Shown here: piece by piece, positions 20,409-32,910 of the stretch
Layout of the letters: every line of letters begins with the position of its first letter
How positions within the stretch are numbered: the first letter of the stretch is position 1
From: Varanus komodoensis
Lineage: Eukaryota; Chordata; Lepidosauria; Squamata; Varanidae
Direction: 5' to 3'
DNA length: 64,000 bases
NCBI RefSeq assembly: GCF_004798865.1
Contig: NW_025335468.1
Span: 2,297,809-2,361,808 of the forward strand
The notes under the pieces: model-generated
What the model was told of the DNA's origin: nothing
Databases searched by the model: none
The model's input: the letters and a program-made list of their open reading frames with translations, nothing else
Position numbers and translations under genes: made by a program

Positions 20409-23400
20409 GATCATAGAAACTATGAACTTGGATTCAGACATCATGACAAGGTACAGAGAAACCATAGAACAAACCATTGTCTTTTATCGTGGTTTTTAAA
20501 TATCAAACTTACCCTAGTGAAATATGACTGGGTTCAGTTGTCTGAACCCAGCCAGAGAGTAAATATGCATGTTTATGCAGAAATTCTGTTGGGTTAATAC
20601 ATTTTTTTGAATTTGTAGATCTGTCTTGCTGTAGGACAGTCTTGCTACAGAATGGGCTATATGTTGCACTTAACAGAGCTGCACAGTGGGGAAAAAAAGC
20701 GTGATTTGAGCCTTTGTTTCCATCTGCCATTCTCATGATGTCCTTATATTTCCTTTCCCCTTGGCCATTTCAAGCTGTTTTGATGCTTTCCTCTGAGATA
20801 TATGAATGGTATTGTTACTGTTTTCAACATTCAGCAGAGGTTATTCTTCCCCAGGGGCACAATCCAGTTTTATTTGGCCATTTTGACATACACATTGGCT
20901 GCCAGATGAATATGCATACTATAATGCATCTTGGGATCTAGTGGGGGCTAATTTGATGCACATTTCAAATGCACATCCCTATTCCTGATGTTTCTGGAAG
21001 GTGTTTCCTAGATAACCAGGGGCCAGCTGCTGATAAATTCTATCTATACCTTTGTTGCTAACTGCAGTTTCCTGCCTCTAATGCTCTCACATGTGAATTA
21101 GTATTTCCTGAGGTATCTCCTTGGTTCAGTGCATTTAGGGAGTCAGGAAAGCTGGTCTAGTCCCTTATTGTGTGACCAATTCCCTCTTTCCCCTCCCATC
21201 ACACACTAACAGATAGTTCTCACATTGCCACTTGTCACAGCCTTGCAGGGCAAAACTGTTCAGTGCGAGAGTTTTGATGGAGTGGTGGCTGGAGAGTGCC
21301 AAGTGTACTGTCTCTCAGAGTGGTGCTGGTGGGAACATAACACTGTGGACCCGTAGGTTAAAGTACGTGCTTAATGCCCAGCAATGTGTTTCTGGATGCT
21401 TTCTTTTACATGCTGTGTGTATCTCTTTTAAAACTTTTGTTTTAAAGTGTTTCTGTGCAGCCATGCAATAGCCTGCAATTGCTCTCTTGAAAAGGTTAAA
21501 AGTAAATGAATGGGTTTCAGGCTAGCAAATGTGATTTGGGTTCCTGGAGGTCTGAGTTAGAAAGGACATCGGATGACCTGAAGCTTCAGGAATGCTCTGC
21601 CTGCCATATAGCAAGCGTTTAAATTCACCTGGAATTTTAAGGGGTGACAGCTACATAAGCCACAATTAAGGCTCTGTTGGCATCCACAAGGATTGTTCTT
21701 GTGCGATATGGTGACCAATCTGGAGAAAGGCTGCTGGGAAATGTGCATGCACTGAGGCTTTAGAAATTTAAGGTACTTCTGTTTCTGAAGACAAAAGTTA
21801 CTTATTCCCCTGTCTGGTCTCTGAAAATGTAATTGAGTACTACTATTCTAGGCTGTGACCTCTTCTGCTCTCAGGGGAGCAGAGAGAGCTTTCACGCCAC
21901 TCTAGATGTGCCAGCTTAATGCGATCAGTGTCACAGCCTTGGCGTTACTTAAACATCACTGCTGGTGTGTCTTAATTGAGATGCAAAACTGTGCGATTAG
22001 CTTTACCTAGGAGCTTTGCAGAATTTCCCCAGCCTGTTATGGCCAGGGCATAGTGGGCGTCTCACAACCTGCATGGCTAAAGGGTTGTCCAACTGCTGAA
22101 GTCCCTGGTAGGTTAGCTCCTTGAAGAGGTCACGTCACTGCCCATCATGACTAATCTTCCATGCCTGTAGCTAAAGGGCACTGTTTCAGCTTCCTTCACA
22201 AACGGCTTCAGCGTTGTCGCTTCTTTAGCCTGACAGCTGTCCTGCTGGGTTAATGACAGTTTCATTAGTGCCCTGCCAGCCTGTAGAATGACTTGGCCTC
22301 ATGCCCTCTCAAGATTGTTCCCTTCCTTGCCTGTCCCCCTCCATTAGCACCGCCTCGCAAATAACTGCTGGGGATAAGGTGGCCCACCCCCTGCGCCACT
22401 CACCAGTGGCACTCCTCCCTCCCTCCCTCGGCTGTGTGCTGTGGCACATCCTGTTGCAACGGGCACCCTTCTTTGGTCATTGTGAGACTATCATAGTTGT
22501 GTGAGGCTGGGCAACCCAGGATTGCAAGAGAGCGCTTAACAAATGGCAGCAGCATGGAAGTTTCACTGTGGAAGCTCAGTTCTTTCATTCTCCCCTATAG
22601 CTTATGGACAAGTCACTCTCAGACTAAGAGGAGAAATGGAAAAGCCAGGAGGTGTCTGCTATATTACACAGGGTGGCACTAGGCAGGCTCTGTGCAGGTT
22701 TCCTTTCGTTTAGTTTGTCTCTCTTCTAGTCTGAAAGAGCCTATGACTCTTTGAGGCCAGCAGGAAGACTAAGGAAGCTCTACATGCAGCTGTCATGGAC
22801 AGTATAGCCTGTGTAAACAGTCCTGGGGTAGCTGTAAGCATGGCTCACTTTCCGTGGCAGGGAGTGGAAGTATGTCTCCTTACATGGAAAATGACCAGAG
22901 GACGAGGCAAGAGTTAAATTCTAAGACTATGAATAACAACAGAAAGGGGTTTGAGGATTTCTTGCGGGGAGCTTGCAGGATAAATTAGAATATTGTGTGG
23001 CAGTGACTGATCCAGAGCAGAAGTGGGGCTGTAAGTGACCAGTTCCCACCCCCAAATCCAACTGAAAAGGATGTGAGATAGCTGAAGGGAGACAGGTGGA
23101 AGGGTCATTATGTGTATTTGAGGGGAAAGTGGTAATGAAGTGTCCTTTTAATTAATGCTTGGCACTATCTCACACTTTCGCTGGTTTACAAGGTTTGCCA
23201 TGTCTATATCATTTTGCTTTCCAGAAGAAGGCCAGAGTGGGCAATTATTGCTTGAGATCATGTCTAGTACTTACATGCACGGCTGGCCTGCCACTGAGTT
23301 GAATGAGGCAGCTGCCTCAGGCAGCAGATGTTGGAGAGGGATGGAGAAAATAGCTGTACGTCCTATGCTGGCTTGCTTTCCTTGGGAGTGGCAGAGGGCA

Positions 23401-23569
23401 CTGTCCTGTGGCCTGTGTTGAGATAAGCGTCATTTGCCTGGCTGGTCAGTCCATCCCCTGCCAGTAGTCCATTTCCCAGGACATGAAGCCAGTGGTCCCA
23501 GAATCTAAATCTCTTGTGTCAGCACTACCTTCATAGCCAGGCATTCACCTAGAGTGTTTGGCTTTTGTG
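20409..23569. other. Non-coding stretch, no gene recognised
   Basis: No domain-bearing frame. About 21950-22300 has the balanced composition and lack of repeats often seen in conserved non-coding DNA, including a GGTCACGTCACTG word near 22125. Nothing firmer can be said from the sequence alone. Confidence 0.45.
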
Positions 23570-24591
23570 AAACATGTACTCTGGATTTTAGGAAAAACAA
23601 TTTCAATAAACTCAGAACAATGATAAGTCCCATGGCAAGTGACCTTAATGAGAGAAGGAGTCCAAGATGGGTGGGAATTTTTTTTAAAGAGAAAGTTCTA
23701 AAGGCATAATTACAAACAATTCCAACACGGAAACCGGGTTAGATGACAACTGAAGAAGCCCATGTGGCTTCACACAAAGCTTAGAGAGGATCAGGAAACA
23801 AAAAAGGACATGTATAGGAAGTGCAGGGAAGACCAGGCTACAAAGGAAGAGTGCAAGCAGGTAGCACAAAATTACAGCAATGGCTTTCGGAAGGCTAAAG
23901 CAAGGCATGAACTGAGGTTAGCAAGGGATGCTAAAACCAACAAAAAAAGTGTTCTTCAAGTATGTCCAAAGTAAAAGACAGAGAACAGAAATGTGGGTTC
24001 AGCTTCCAGTGTGGATGTAAAAATGGTAACATATGACAAAAAAAAAAGACAGAAATGCTCAAATCCTACTTTGGGCTCAGTCTTCTTCCAAAAGCAGTTC
24101 AATAACCTTCCTGGTGTAGGGGAAGTAAAAACTGAAAGACCAGGATGGCAGCTCAAGATAGATAAGGAAATGGTCAAGGATCATCTAATTAGGTTGAATG
24201 AGTTCAAATCTCCAAGACCCATGAACTGCATCCTAGAGACATAAATGAGCTGGTTGAAGAACTCTCAGAAACACTGTCTATCATCTTTGAGAAATCATAG
24301 AGGGCAAGGAAGTGTCAGATGACTGGAGAAGGGTTCCTATCTTCTAGAAAGGATAAGAAGCTGGGAACTATAGATCAGTCGGTTTGACGTTAATTCCTGG
24401 GAAAATTCTGGAACTGATGATAAAGCAGTCAATCTGCAGACACCTTGAAAACATTACAGTTAATACTAGAAGTCAGCCCTAATAGATTTCATGTTTTGAT
24501 TGGGTAACCTTCCTTATGGACTGTGGGAATGCTGTGAAGATTATTTATCTTGATTTCAGCAAAGCTTTTGACAAAGTGCCTCATGCTCTCC
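23570..24591 (+). mobile_element. Old CR1 LINE, 5' part (split by an L2)
   Basis: A decayed ORF2 on the plus strand. The segment between endonuclease and reverse transcriptase shows FRKAKARHELRLARDAKTNKK (about 23885-23945), equivalent to LRKAKADYELRLAKNIKSNKK of the younger CR1 in this window. Then comes [16 protein letters not shown], reverse transcriptase motif A, at about 24545-24585. At 24592 it is interrupted by an L2 and resumes at about 25568. The copy begins in the region before the reverse transcriptase, so it is 5'-truncated, and it has several stops and frame shifts. Confidence 0.85.
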
Positions 24592-24593
24592 AG

Positions 24594-24637
<44 letters not shown>

Positions 24638-25567
24638 ATTTCTATGCCCTTGCCGAAGCCTCGGGGTGGCTTATAACACAATAAGATACATTGAAATACA
24701 ATAGAACATAATAAATTACCACTAAATACAAAAATACAAAAAATACACTGAGATACAATAATATAAAATTAAAATTAACAGTATAAAATAAGTAAATAAA
24801 GAATATAGGAGGAGAAAAGAGAAGGAAGAAGAAGTTGCCCTGGCCAGATCATATGTTTTAACAATTAAAATGATGTTTAAATAAAAAGGTCTTGGCCTGG
24901 CGCCGAAAAACCAGTAACGACGGTGCCAGGCGGACCTCTTTGGGGAGTGAATTCCATAGGTTGGGTGCCACCGCAGAGAAAGCCCTCCTCCGAGTACTTA
25001 CTCTCCTAATTTCTTTCATGGAGGGTTCCCGGAGAAGGGACTCTCCCGCAGATCTCAAGGGGCGGTCGGGCATATACGGACGTAAGCACTTTTACGTAAG
25101 GACCCAAGCCATTTAGGGCTTTATAGGTCATAACCAACACCTTGGAATTGGGCCCGGGCTTCAATGGGAAGCCAGTGAAGCTGACGGAGGACTGGAGTCA
25201 TGTGAGCATAACGCCCCGTCCCCATCAGCAACCTGGCAGCTCTATTTTGCACCAATTGAAGTGTTCGGACCGTCTTCAGGGGAAGCCCCACATAAAGCGC
25301 GTTACAGAAGTCTAGGCGGGAAGTCACCAGCGCGTGTGTCACCGTCACCAGGCAGTCGTACTCCAGGTAGGGGCACAGCTGATTAATCAGCCAAAGCTGA
25401 AGGAAGGCGCTCCTCGCCACCGCTGTCACCTGAGTTTCCAAAGAAAGCTCCGGGTCGAGGAGTACTCCTAAGCTGCATACCTTGTCCCTAAGAGGGAGTG
25501 TTGCACCATTCAGGACCAGGTCAAATCCACCCTCTCCGAAGCCCAATCTGCCAACCAACAGGACCTC
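24592..25567 (-). mobile_element. L2 LINE 3' fragment inserted in the CR1
   Basis: The minus strand encodes the L2 ORF2 C-terminal third: LPLRDKVCSLGVLLDPELSLE, LVTSRLDFCNALYVGLPLK, LLMGTGRYAHMTPVLRQLHW and RRAFSAVAPNLWNSLPKEV, ending FLFKHHFNC. The 3' UTR phrase GAAGCCTCGGGGTGGCTTAT and an (ATT)n run at about 24592-24636 mark its 3' end on the left. It is 5'-truncated at about 25567, where CR1 coding resumes. It is better preserved than its host CR1, hence younger. A short stretch near 25140 departs from frame. Confidence 0.88.
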
Positions 25568-26636
25568 CTTAAAAAAGTGAGCTAGATGGAACAACTGTCA
25601 GGTGGATCCACAGCTGGCTACAGAATTGGACTCAGAGTGCTAATCAATGGCACCTTCTCAAACTTGGGAGAGGTTGCTAACAAGAGGTGTACTGCAGGGT
25701 TCAGTCTTGGACCAGGTGCTCTTTAACATTTTATTCATTATTTGAATGAGGAAGTACAGGGAATGTTTATCAAATTTGCTGATGACACAACCAAATGGGG
25801 TAGCTAATAACCTGGAAGATAGAAATAAGATTTAAGGCAATCTTGAAAGGCTGGAGCACTCAGCTGAAAGCAACAGAATGAAATTCAGTAGGGACAAATG
25901 CCAAGTTCTGCACCTTCAGAAAAGAAACCAAATGCATTGTTGCAAGATGGGGAATGCTTGGCTCAACAGTACTGCAAGTGAGAAGGTTCTTGGGATTGTT
26001 GTAGATCACAAGTTGAATGTCCAACAACAATGTGTTGTGACTGCAAAACTGGCAAATGCTATTTTAGGCAGCGTTAATAGAAGTATCATTTCCAAATGAT
26101 GTAAGTTCTAGTTCCCCTTTACTCAGTGCTGATTAGGCTGGAGCACTGTGTCCAGTTCTGGGCAGCACAATTTTAGAAAGATGCAGACAAGGTGGAAAGG
26201 GTTCAAGAAGAGGGCAACAAGGATGATTTGGGGACTGGAAACAAAGCCCTTTGAGGAGAAATTGGAAGAACTGGGCATACTTAGCCTTGAGAAGAGAAGA
26301 CTGAAAGGAGATATGAGAGCATTCTTCAAGTACTTGAAAGGCCATCACAAAGAGGAAAGACAGGATCTCTTCTTGATTACCCCAGACTGCGGGACACAGG
26401 ATAATGGGCTCAAGCTAAAGAAAGAATGGTTCTGGCTCAACATCAGCAAGAACTTCCTGACTGTTAAGCAGCATGACGATGGAGTTACCTAGGGAGGTTC
26501 TGGGCTGTCTCACACTAGAGGCATTCAGGATGCAACTGGGCAGACTTCTGAGAGGCTGATCTAACTGGACTCCTGCACTGAGCAGATGGTTGGACCCGAT
26601 TGCCCACTTTGCCCCTTCTGTTATTCTACCCATGAA
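25568..26636 (+). mobile_element. Old CR1 LINE, 3' part
   Basis: Continuation of the CR1 begun at 23570, with the reverse transcriptase C-terminus and beyond. FADDT-equivalent sequence lies at about 25775. Then come MKFSRDKCQVLHLQKRNQMH (25878 on), KVLGIVVDHKLNVQQQC, KRATRMIWGLETKPFEEKLE and LSLEKRRLKGDMRAFFKYLK, ending with the 3' UTR block GGTTGGACCCGATTGCCCAC. Frames are broken several times. Confidence 0.85.
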
Positions 26637-29600
26637 ACCTTACGCCACAATTATTGTGTTAGTATTTAAAATTACCCTGTTTTGAGATGTTTGCTAAACT
26701 AGACTAAGACGGCTACTGCAGTAGAATCCTTCATGTTTACCTATGAGCTCTGACTGTATTGTCAGAAACTAACTTTGGTCTGGTGTAAAAAGGATTGGAA
26801 CCACCCATAACAAATAGCTGAGTGTGTATATTGTTGGCAAAGAACTAAATCCTGCTGGGTAAAATCTTGATCTAAACTGAATTACTAAATGAATGGCTAG
26901 AAAGAAGGCAGCAGATGTGAAGCATTAGGGTGCTTGAGCACACATAGGATGGTGTGTCTCACTTGAACAATGCAAGCTCATTAATCTTGATAGCAACACT
27001 TATGATGCCTACCAGGAATGGAAGACAGATGTCAAAGAAAAGAGGAAAAAGGGAGGCAAATGCAGTAGGCAGGGTTGTATGGTGTTTCTTTGTGTTTCAA
27101 ACAAAGCAAAACACTAATTTTGTCCCTAGAATGAAATTAAATGCACCTATGTTGCTTTATTTTTTCTACTTCCAATAAATCATCCAATTGGAATTATAAG
27201 GATTCCCCTCACCCCCCAAACCCCCCAACTTTGGCAAGGATTGTTATGGCTACCAGACTGCAGAGCAGGAATGGCACAGGGATGTAGGTTAGGAGACTGA
27301 CAGAAGAGTCACTGTGGGAAAAGGTGACATGAAGATTGGGGGGGGGGGCAGCAGCTGCATTGGTGGCAGGACTGCAGCTGGCTTATTTGGCATGTGGTTT
27401 TACAAATGTGGTGGCTTCATAGTTTAGTACTGAAATGGGGTCCCATCTTAGCAAATTAGCCTAGGCACATCCTTAAGGATCTGAAGCTTGGTATCCTTTT
27501 GAAGGCCCCCAGAACTGATGAGTGTGTTCAGTATTACATTTGCTTTGTTCAATGATGTATCCTCCCAAATCCCAATTCTAAAACAAGAAAATTTGAATTC
27601 TGTATGTGGAATAAATTACGCAAAGCAGCAATATCCAGTAAGATCTATTTAATGTAGTGTTACCAATTTGGATATTTTATTTTTAACGTTATACATTAAT
27701 TTATTCGCCTCTCCTCTCCTTTCCTCTCTCCTCAGCCCTAACGGGGGAAGCCATAAGTGCTGCATCTCAATAATTTTCATCTAATAAATTGTTTAAGGGC
27801 TGTGTGTGCTATCTCTTTATGCTTATGCATATTTTTAATACTGTATATAATATATTTAATGGCTTCAGCTATTGGGGAATGAATGAATGAATGATCGCTA
27901 TTTCTCCATGCTAAGTGAAACTTCACCAGTTGAATTTCCACCTGTCATGAAGCTGCTGGAGCAGAATTGGGGAGCATTTTTCTGTCAAGATAACCATTCA
28001 GGAATGCATGATAGTGTGTGTGTGTGGGGGGGGGGGAGTTTCTCTGCCAACCCCTTCCGTGTCTCCCACTCTCTCCTCTTCTTCCCCTCTGCCCTGCAAA
28101 CTCTTGGAGGAGGAGCAGCCCATTTTCACCTGAGCCCTTTTACAGGGGGCTTCTGAAATTACGCCAAGCTGCCCACCCCTATCCTAGAAGAACGGTAGAC
28201 CAATCAGAAAAAGCACTTAGCCTCAAGGGAAGGAAAGAGCCATGCCAGGCATGAAAAATATGCCACTTGAATGCAGACGCCTTTTCAAGGCACAGCCAAC
28301 TCATTGCCCAATACAACTTGACAATAATGAAGGCAAGAAGTTGCTTTTTAAAGGGGCGATTCTCTGAAATCTGTTGTGAGGAAGCAAATTCAGGGCAAAG
28401 CCGTGTGCCTGTACGTTCACTGCCAAGAAGCCATCCTCTTAGGAGGCTGGATGCTTTAGCATCTAATAATGCAAACAGTTTGGTTTTGGATTGTGTTACA
28501 CCCGTTTCTTGCCCCATGAGGAAGGCAACTCAGGACAGGACTAGTAGCTTGCCTTTTGGGACACTGAGCTGTACCTGCCATTTTGAGCACTAAGCCTAGC
28601 AGAAAATCCTTCAGGAACCGTGGGTCGAAGACAAATTTGTTTCTTCATCAGGCATGCTCTGTCTGCTTCATTACTGATTGGCAAAGTGTAACCTGGGGAA
28701 AAGAGCCAACCAAGTAGTCAATCACTGACACAGTGGTGCAGGGCCGTTTGTGTGCATGCATAAATCCAGAGAGCCCGGCATGCAAGACAATTGCCGCCTC
28801 TGATCCATAGGAGCAAAATGTCAGGTGGCCTCGAGGGAGCGAGCGAGCGAGCGAGCGAGCTTCATTTCTCTTGCAAGCCGGGCAGCGCCAGTGGTGGGGG
28901 AGGGGCTGGCTCGGCTTGCCTTTTGTGCCGAACAGCATAATTGAGGGGAATAATGTATATAGTGTGAAAGGGAGAGCTTTGGTGCTTGCAATTGCAGAGA
29001 AGGGGGTGTCTCTTGGGAGTCAGGAACTGACCCGATGCTTCTTTCATCATTGCTTTTGTAGGAGATTTGGCAGGCAGGGCAGTGGTGTTGGTTCTGTAGC
29101 AAAACTTAGCATGATGAGTAGGAATTATCTAGGAGAAGATGAAGCATTCCGGTTTTGTCCACATGCCACAGAGAACAAGGTCCATAATCTTTTAAAATGC
29201 AAGTGTTGAAATGTACAAAAATGTTGATTCCACTCGCCTCCCCCACTTTTCTGTCTGGGAGGGGGAAGTGCATATTTGCTAGGTAATAATAGAGAGGGGT
29301 GAGCAAATATGAGGCAAAGGTTGACTTTTTCTTTTTGTGGGGAGGGGTGTGGGAGAGTTGCCTCTGCTGATCTGGGAATTCCTACCCCTTTTTATTAATG
29401 CAATTATAATTTAAACTGAATGAGTTTATACCAAACTATTCTAGTTTTATAATGCAAGAAAAATCTTCAGATTATGTGTTGATGATAATTGCCAACTGTT
29501 GTGGTTTTTCTTTTTTATTATTTTATCCTCAGTTCTGGGGAAAGGGAGGATATCTTAGCATCATTTGACAGAGGGGAAAGGAGCTGCCTGTGGACATATG

Positions 29601-30962
29601 CAAGTGGCCCATGAAAGAAATGATATCTTACCCTCAAACCCTTAAGACTTGTAGGGTTGCCAGCTAGCCAGGATTTCATCCATGTGGTTAATTACCAGAA
29701 CTGGAACATGTAAAGTTAGGGTGGTACACAGAAATATGTTTAGTGTTTCCTTTACTGTTTTACAAGATGAGTTTTAAAAACAAGCAAGTCATAATAAAAT
29801 GTACAAGAGGATTTCCATCTGGGTCCACTTCCACAGGGACAATGTCTCCTTAGATTCCTATAAAATAAGAATCAGCAGCTGATGACCTTCATAAAGGAAA
29901 GCACAGGCAGTGGAGAGGAGATTGAAAGCAGCATGTGGGCATTGTTTGACAAAATTGCTGAAGGAGGGGAGGGGAGGGGAGAGAACGGGCAAGACTTCAT
30001 GGCTGTTCTGTGGGGCTTCAGTGAATGGCCTGAGCCCTGGTCCTTGTTCCTGTAGCCTGCCTGCCCTATTCATAGGGGCCTTTCCCTGAATCCCTGCAGC
30101 AACCCATTATCACTACTACCACTACATTATTTGGAAATCGGAGTCTTGCAAGCTGAATGCCAAGTAAATCGATGTAGGAGAACTTGTTTACACTATTACA
30201 TTAGAGTAGATTATATGGACTTCGTGAGAATTTGGTTTACTTTTTGTTTGCCCACAGTACATATGGCTCTAAAAGTTTTGCAGGAACTTTTGGTGCTTGC
30301 TTGTAAGTGTTAAACTGTATGGATTGGGGCCAGAAGTAACGTGTCCTTAGTTGGACACGTTACATTACAATTCATTTCTGTGCCATCTTTTGGCCAAAAG
30401 CCCCCAAAACAGACTACAAATGTGTATAGATATAGTATTAATGCAATGAAAAAATAGTAGCTATTTAAAAGTTTTTTAAAAACCCCTAGAGCCTAGACAC
30501 ACCTTGGCTTATGTCCAACACCAAAATATGATTGGCAAAAATACTAGAGGAGTCCGGGGGTAACCTGCTTGCAAGGTTTCCCAAACAGTGGAGAGGAGCA
30601 GAGTGGGTGGAATCATTCACCCTGGACGGAATAGCCCAAGCTGCAGCTCCAGATGCAACTGCCTTTGTGTATCCCCAGAGCCCATGTGTTTAGAGGGAAT
30701 GCACCATTCCTATTAGCTATGTTTGTGGTTAGTGCTTATGTAGATCATTTAACCATTGTGTTTCGTTCAAGCTTACAGCATCCCTATGGGCCAGGCTATT
30801 ACTATCCTTTTGCAAATGTGGGAATGGAAACTGTGTGGCTGAGCTGAAATTCTAAGGCACATCTTCCAGGTCCAATTCTAGGAGGCTACCTCCTGGACCA
30901 CATTGGCTGGCCACACCTTGAAAGGATGGTCCATTCTCACATGCAGTAATGATGATCAAGTC
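26637..30962. other. Non-coding stretch with possible conserved segments
   Basis: No gene recognised. It holds G-runs at about 27340 and 28025, an (AATG)n-like GAATGAATGAATGAATGA at about 27878-27895, a (GAGC)n run at about 28840-28861, and a perfect hairpin at 30336-30363. The interval 28190-28830 looks single-copy and could be regulatory. Confidence 0.45.
28840..28861 (+). repeat. (GAGC)n microsatellite
   Basis: About five and a half copies of the unit GAGC/GCGA, flanked by non-repetitive DNA. Confidence 0.9.
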
Positions 30963-31195
30963 AGTGTGGTGCAGTCATTAAGAGCATGGGACTGGGACTC
31001 AGACGATCTGGGTTCTAGTCCCCGCTCAGCCATGGAGCCAACTGGGTGACTTTGGGCCAGTCACAGACTCTCAGCCCAAACTACCTCATAGTGTTGTTGT
31101 GGGGATAAGACTGAAAACAGGAGGAGGTGAATGATATAAGCCCCTTCAAGTTTGCTATACAATAAAAGCAGGAGATAAATCTAGTAAATAAATAA
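30963..31195 (+). mobile_element. tRNA-derived CORE-SINE/MIR-like element
   Basis: A tRNA-like head with an A-box-like TGGTGCAGTCATTAAGAGC (about 30967-30985) and a B box GGTTCTAGTCC (31011-31021) is followed by the CORE/MIR phrase CTGGGTGACTTTGGGCCAG at about 31039-31057. Then come ACTACCTCATAG and GTTGTTGTGGGGATAA, and an AGTAAATAAATAAAT end. This is the best-preserved SINE of the window. Transcription would be by RNA polymerase III from the internal boxes. Confidence 0.8.
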
Positions 31196-32849
31196 ATGAG
31201 TTTGCTAGCATGGGCTAATGGGCTTTGCAGTCTAGAGTACAATAGCTAGAGGGGGGCAGGGTGAGAACACGGCATTCTAGGATGGAGTGCTTAGTGTATT
31301 CTTCCATGCTGGGGGAAAAGGAAGCCTGTCACATTAATGTGAAAACTATTGGTGGCACTGGTGGTGGGGGGGTTTAATCCTCTTAAAAGATATGTGGATT
31401 TAAGAGCTCCCCTGAGCAATGGTAGGGATTGCTGGTTGTCTTGTGCCTGTGTTTGAGTAGAAGGCTGAAGTAACCTGAACTCATGCTTTTAAAACTTGCA
31501 TAAATCAGAAACAGTACAGCTTGCTATTGCATCATGCATCTCTTGCCGTTAGACCCAATCACTGTCTAGCTCCTGAGATTTACACTTGATTTGGGAGAAT
31601 TGCTGTAGTTGCTTTACTGCAGGAGACGACACCATTGGGACTTGCTTTTCCTTCTTTTTCATGTGTAGTATTTAAGGCAATTTCTGCCAAAATGGTACCC
31701 ATGTTACATTTCTAGATTTGGGCTTGATAATGGGGTCCATGTAAAGGTAGCAAGTTTGAAGGCCCAGGGGTAAATGGTGCAAAAGAGAAAAATGCCACTG
31801 GCTTTTATAAAACAAAGGGCTACAGTAAAAGGGTTTCATGAAAGGTTGAAATAATTTGTGGATGGCAATCTTACTGACTGGAGTGTCAGGAACTTCCAAG
31901 TTGCATTCTTAATTTATATATGGGAGTAGCTAAACCTAGGACTGGCACCCTGCAAAAATATGTGCACCCCAGAGTGGGCTCCAGAATCTTCTTCAGCATG
32001 CTGAAATTCCAAGGTAGATGCACAAAAGATTCCTCAGCATACTTTGGGCAGTTTGAAATCCCTTAAGGCAGGGGTAGACTGGATTTTCCCCACTTCCCTT
32101 TGGTGAATTAGCACACATTGCAAAGTAGAGCTAAACTTGCAGCTATTTAGAGCTAAACATATCAATTACCTCTTGACAGAATGGAGGAGGGTGGGTGAAA
32201 TGCGTTGTTTATACATGGCATCAGATCTGACAGAATGCAAGAGTATTCCATCAGAGCCTTGTCCAATTCTGCTGGTCCTTGGAAGCTTCTGGCCCTGACT
32301 GCTGTCCCAAAGGCTGCCTTTTGGATAAGATAGACCATTAGTATGACCTGAGAGAATGCCATTCACATATATATTCATCTCTCAAATGCCACTGCTCAGA
32401 AATTATGGGGTGAACTGAGGACAGCAGGCACCGGTGTAGCTGGGCCCTTGTTTCAGCTTCTGAGCTCCCTAGAACTGCGTTAAACTTCCCAACCTGACTT
32501 GTGTGGGTTGAGTTGCATTATTTAATAACACAAATGCAAAGTAACCACAATGCTGCATACCCTGGGGCTAAACAGAGATGTAATGGCATGCAAACGTTCT
32601 GCATCTGCCTGGTGGGTATGAGCAGAAAATAAATACTTCTGCATTAATCACTTTTGCCTGCTTGGCAAAGCATGTGCCCTTTTGGCTGGAGATGGCTTGA
32701 GAGAATGAGAGCACCACGCAAATCAGTGTTACGCTTTATTGATTCTAGAGTAATCTCAAAATTCCCAATGGCCTTGATACCTGAAGCATAGGAGGCTGCT
32801 ATAAAATATATCATCTTCTGATACCAACCCAGGAATTGCTTTTTATATT

Positions 32850-32910
32850 TTTTGACCTTCCATTTAGATTATAGCAATGTGTTATATGTGGGGCTGCCCT
32901 TGAAGATAGT
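32850..32910 (+). mobile_element. Tiny L2 LINE fragment
   Basis: The plus strand encodes LDYSNVLYVGLPLKIV, matching the L2 block LDFCNALYVGLPLKMV found in the larger L2 copies here. Only this block is readable. Confidence 0.6.

Noticed and set aside
28840-28861. CRISPR-like or coding repeat
   Set aside because: A simple tetranucleotide microsatellite without spacers.
30963-31060. tRNA gene
   Set aside because: The A and B boxes belong to a SINE: a CORE/MIR body follows and there is no cloverleaf 3' half or terminator.
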